Assembly (NCBI RefSeq): GCF_027853915.1 | Contig: NZ_JAQGLA010000029.1 | Coordinates: forward strand, 1 to 64,000 | Source: Saccharopolyspora oryzae | Lineage (GTDB): Bacteria > Actinomycetota > Actinomycetes > Mycobacteriales > Pseudonocardiaceae | Reading direction: 5' to 3' | Length of the DNA: 64,000 bases | Part shown: positions 61,230-64,000 of the stretch, piece by piece | Numbering within the stretch: the first letter of the stretch is position 1 | Layout: every line of letters begins with the position of its first letter | Made by a program: the position numbers and the translations under genes | Notes under the pieces: model-generated | The model's input: only the letters and a program-made list of their open reading frames with translations | Databases searched by the model: none | What the model was told of the DNA's origin: nothing

Positions 61230-62456
61230 GTGCCTGAGCGGCAGGAGTGGTACGTCAGCTGGGGACCGTACGTGCTGCTGGGTCTCGCGACGCTGATCTC
61301 CCTGCTCACCGAGGTGCAGGTGATGCGCAACGGTCGGCCGGAGCTCCTCGTCGCACTGGCCCTGGTGGCGCTCGTGCTGCAGCTGTGCTGGGCGAAGATC
61401 CGGCGAGTCGTGTCCACGCCCGGTGCGGCCAGCCAGGCCTACTACGCCGTTCGCACGGTGCTGGCCTTCGTGCTCACCTACCTCAACCCGTTCTTCGCGA
61501 TCTACGCGATCCTCGGCTACTTCGACTCCGGGGCTTGGCTGCGCCCGCGCGCGATCAAGGCCGGGCTGCTGGTCAACGCGCTCACCATGGCCGGATCGCA
61601 GTCCGGCGGGCTGCCGCCGAGCAGCCTGATGCAGTGGACCGCCTTCGGCGGGCTGTTCGTGCTCAACACCGGGTTGTTGCTCCTGTTCGTGCGGCTGGAC
61701 GCGGAGAAGGAGGAGAACGCCCGGGCGAAAGCGGCCACCATCGCCGAGCTGGAGCAGGCCAACGCCCGCTTGAAGCAGGCGCACGAGGAGAACGCGGGCC
61801 TGCAGGCGCAGCTGCTGGAGCAGGCGCGGGAAGCCGGGATCAGCGACGAGCGGCGACGGCTGGCCGCCGAGATCCACGACACGATCGCGCAGAGCCTGGC
61901 CGGAATCGTCACCCAGCTGCAGGCGGCGGTGGACAGCGAAGACCCGGCCGAAGGGCGCAGGCACGTCGAGCGGGCCGCGGACCTGGCCCGCCACGGGCTC
62001 GGCGAGGCACGCCGGTCGGTGCAGGACCTGGGGCCGAGCGCGCTGGAGCACGACGCGCTGCCGGTGGCGCTGCGCAAGGTCGTCGAGGAGTGGGAAGCGG
62101 GATCGGGCGTGCGGGCGGAGTTCGCGGTGACGGGGGAGGTCGAGCCGTTGCACGGGGAGATCGAAGCGACCCTGCTGCGCATCGCGCAGGAATCCCTGGC
62201 CAACGCCGGGCGGCACGCGCAGGCGAGGAGGGTGGGAGTGACTTTGTCCTACATGGACGACGAGGTGAGCGTGGACGTGCGCGACGACGGTCGGGGTTTC
62301 GACCCGGGCCGGGTCACCAGCAGTTCGACGAGCGGTTTCGGGTTGGGCGGCATGCGCGCTCGCGTCGAGCGGGTCGCGGGTGCCTTCGAGGTCGAGTCCG
62401 AGCCCGGGCTCGGGACGGCCGTCTCCGCGCGAGTGCCGCTGGTGCGCCATGTCTGA
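61230..62456 (+). CDS. NarL-system sensor histidine kinase (HisKA_3)
   Basis: A 408-residue kinase. Four or five hydrophobic segments in the first 150 residues form the sensor, a coiled coil follows (ATIAELEQANARLKQAHEEN), then the dimerisation/phospho-acceptor block ERRRLAAEIHDTIAQSLAGI and an ATPase domain with ESLANAGRHAQ, DDGRGFDP and GFGLGGM. This is the layout of DesK/LiaS-type kinases. The GTG at 61230 has GGGAG seven bases upstream. It is in one operon with the ABC exporter and overlaps the response regulator, so the system probably senses envelope or drug stress, as similar modules do. Confidence 0.9.
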   Translation: MPERQEWYVSWGPYVLLGLATLISLLTEVQVMRNGRPELLVALALVALVLQLCWAKIRRVVSTPGAASQAYYAVRTVLAFVLTYLNPFFAIYAILGYFDSGAWLRPRAIKAGLLVNALTMAGSQSGGLPPSSLMQWTAFGGLFVLNTGLLLLFVRLDAEKEENARAKAATIAELEQANARLKQAHEENAGLQAQLLEQAREAGISDERRRLAAEIHDTIAQSLAGIVTQLQAAVDSEDPAEGRRHVERAADLARHGLGEARRSVQDLGPSALEHDALPVALRKVVEEWEAGSGVRAEFAVTGEVEPLHGEIEATLLRIAQESLANAGRHAQARRVGVTLSYMDDEVSVDVRDDGRGFDPGRVTSSSTSGFGLGGMRARVERVAGAFEVESEPGLGTAVSARVPLVRHV

Positions 62457-63081
62457 GCGCGCCATCACGCTGCTGATCGTCGACGACCACCCCGTCGTGC
62501 GCGACGGGCTGCGCGGGATGTTCGACTCGGCGTCCGACATCGAAGTCCTCGGCGAGGCGGGCGACGGGCCGTCGGCGGTGGCGATGGCGGTCGCGCTGGA
62601 CCCCGACGTGGTGCTGATGGACCTGCGGATGCCCGGTGGTGACGGCGTCGCGGCGATCACCGAGCTGGTCCGCCGCGGCCAGCGCTGCAAGGTCCTGGTG
62701 CTCACCACCTACGACACCGACTCCGACGCGCTCGCGGCGATCGAGGCCGGTGCCACCGGCTACCTGCTCAAGGACGCGATGCGCGACGAGCTGTTCGCCG
62801 GGGTGCGGGCGGCCGCAGCGGGCCGCACTGTCCTCTCACCGGCGGTGGCGTCGCGGCTGGTGTCGCGGGTCCGGTCACCGGGGGAGCAGCCGCTGAGTGC
62901 CCGGGAGCGCGAAGTGCTGCGCCTGGTGGCCAGGGGGCGGTCGAACCGGGAGATCGCCGCCGAGCTGTTCGTCAGCGAGGCCACGGTCAAGACCCACCTC
63001 ACCCACCTGTACGGCAAGCTGGGCGTCAACGACCGGGCCGCTGCCGTCGCCGCTGGCTACGACCGCGGCATCCTCGGCTGA
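62449..63081 (+). CDS. NarL/LuxR-family response regulator
   Basis: A 210-residue regulator. The receiver has LLIVDDHPVVRDGL, the phospho-acceptor in VVLMDLRMPGGDG and the lysine in GYLLKDAMRDEL; the C-terminal LuxR HTH is LSAREREVLRLVARGRSNREIAA and ATVKTHLTHLYGKL. The ATG at 62449 overlaps the kinase stop by eight bases. It should control the exporter operon and perhaps ctaA or other stress genes. Confidence 0.92.
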   Translation: MSERAITLLIVDDHPVVRDGLRGMFDSASDIEVLGEAGDGPSAVAMAVALDPDVVLMDLRMPGGDGVAAITELVRRGQRCKVLVLTTYDTDSDALAAIEAGATGYLLKDAMRDELFAGVRAAAAGRTVLSPAVASRLVSRVRSPGEQPLSAREREVLRLVARGRSNREIAAELFVSEATVKTHLTHLYGKLGVNDRAAAVAAGYDRGILG

Positions 63082-63083
63082 GC

Positions 63084-64000
63084 TCAGACCGCGGCGGGCT
63101 CGGCGTCCTGGGACTCGGTGGCCGGCTCGGGCAGCGCGCCGCGGTAGCGGGACTCGCCCCACAGCAGCGCGGTGATGATGATCACCAGCGTGGCCGCCAC
63201 CATGTGCAGCACGACCATCCCCTCCGGGACGCCGAGGTAGTACTGGGCCGAGCCGATCGCGCCCTGGACCAGCACCATCGCGCAAGCCGAGACGTAGGCC
63301 TTCAGCAGCGCCTTGGTCGGGCGGGCGCTGCGCAGCCACACGCCGAACACCGCGAGCAGCAGCACGTAGGCCATCACCAGCGTGCCGTGCACCTGGACCA
63401 GGGTCTGCACCGGAACGTCGAGCCGCGGGGTGTCCGGGTCACCGGCGTGCGGGCCGGCAGCGGTCACCAGCGTGCCTGCGACCAGTACCGCCGCGGTCAC
63501 CGCGACCAGCGCGACCAGCAGCCTGCGCATCGGGGTCGGCACCACGCCCACCGGCTCGCGGTCGCCTTCCTTGGTGGCCTTGTAGAGGATCGTGGCCAGC
63601 CAGATCAGCACCGCCGAGGCCATGAAGTGCACCGACACGCTCCACCAGGCCAGGTTCACCCGGACCGTGATGCCGCCGATGATGGCCTGCGCGACCACGC
63701 CCAGCGGCATGATCAGCGCCAGCCGCACCAGCCGCTTGCGCCGCGGCAGGCAGCGCAGCGCGGCCAGGAAGCAGGCCAGCGCGATGAAGCCGATGACGCC
63801 GGTCAGCAGCCGGTTGCCGAACTCGATCGCCTGGTGCAGCGCCGCCACCTCGGGGTGCTCGATGGGCACCATGCTGCCCGGGAAGCACTGCGGCCAGGTC
63901 GGGCAGCCGAGCCCGGACCCGGTCACGCGGACGATCACGCCGGTCACCGAGATCAACGCCTGCGTCACCAGCACGGCGAGGGCCAGGCCTCGCACGACGC
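63084..64000 (-). CDS. ctaA: Heme A synthase, N terminus outside window
   Basis: A CtaA/COX15 membrane protein that oxidises heme O to heme A; about 305 residues are visible, and the frame is open at the right edge. TGSGLGCPTWPQCFPGS is the conserved first loop, LHQAIEFGNRLLTGVIG includes one heme-ligand histidine, SVSVHFMASAVLIW a second, and QVHGTLVMAYVLLL and VLHMVAATLVII the matching pair of the second half. Eight helices are expected. The GTG at 63995 is possible, but homologues usually have extra residues upstream. It converges with the response regulator, with two bases between stops. Confidence 0.92.
   Translation of the reverse strand, partial: VVRGLALAVLVTQALISVTGVIVRVTGSGLGCPTWPQCFPGSMVPIEHPEVAALHQAIEFGNRLLTGVIGFIALACFLAALRCLPRRKRLVRLALIMPLGVVAQAIIGGITVRVNLAWWSVSVHFMASAVLIWLATILYKATKEGDREPVGVVPTPMRRLLVALVAVTAAVLVAGTLVTAAGPHAGDPDTPRLDVPVQTLVQVHGTLVMAYVLLLAVFGVWLRSARPTKALLKAYVSACAMVLVQGAIGSAQYYLGVPEGMVVLHMVAATLVIIITALLWGESRYRGALPEPATESQDAEPAAV

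Overview
The window is a high-GC, gene-dense actinobacterial chromosome segment. Long spurious frames sit opposite most genes, GTG/TTG starts are common, and several operons overlap by ATGA/GTGA. Gene order (rib operon; uvrC-rapZ-yvcK-whiA; gap-pgk-tpiA-secG-rbpA; tkt-tal-pgi-zwf-opcA-pgl; ctaB/ctaA), a WhiA, a zinc-type RbpA and a 6C-type small RNA point to a Pseudonocardiaceae member, probably close to Saccharopolyspora. That genus is an inference from style and synteny. I see no tRNA, rRNA, CRISPR array, insertion sequence or prophage.

Layout. 1-3.6 kb: end of ribD, then ribE-ribBA-ribH and a membrane PH-domain gene, closed by a strong terminator. 3.7-7.8 kb: GntR-controlled sugar-acid-type cluster (aldolase-superfamily lyase, D-2-hydroxyacid dehydrogenase, MFS carrier) around a 28-bp operator. 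7.8-17.6 kb: accessory and housekeeping genes (FKBP, MocR/aminotransferase pair, nucleotidyltransferase, 6C RNA, small membrane protein with repeated operator-like elements, MFS/DeoR pair, DHODH-like enzyme, GH172-like protein, metallo-hydrolase). 17.7-26.8 kb: core block of DNA repair and morphological control (uvrC-rapZ-yvcK-whiA), lower glycolysis (gap-pgk-tpiA), secG and rbpA. 26.8-32.6 kb: MarR/hydrolase pair, DGPF protein plus ECF42-type sigma factor, RraA-like protein, TrkH/TrkA potassium uptake. 32.6-39.4 kb: a catabolic cluster of unknown substrate (fused hydrolase, MHS carrier, aldehyde dehydrogenase, HIBADH-like reductase, lactonase-like hydrolase, GntR) with matching GTAT/ATAC operators. 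39.4-48.0 kb: glycoside-hydrolase-like protein, XRE/TPR regulator next to a short SAH-hydrolase-like protein, OmpR-type two-component system with a secreted-type phosphatase family protein, small exported protein, and a hydrolase preceded by a leaderless 14-codon ORF. 48.1-56.3 kb: six-gene pentose-phosphate operon on the minus strand. 56.6-64 kb: ctaB, qor, and a GbsR-ABC-histidine kinase-response regulator module ahead of ctaA.

Together the core blocks link carbon flow: gap-pgk-tpiA and tkt-tal-pgi-zwf-opcA-pgl supply triose phosphates, NADPH and pentoses, while YvcK and RapZ act in envelope-precursor and carbon control. The three small catabolic clusters each carry their own regulator and divergent operator.

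The most worthwhile unexplained signals are regulatory: the leaderless uORF at 47026, the operator-bearing 48-bp palindrome at 12279, the GTAT/ATAC regulon at 35.2-38.7 kb, the alternative-pairing leader at 10738, and the ECF42 promoter candidate at 28123.
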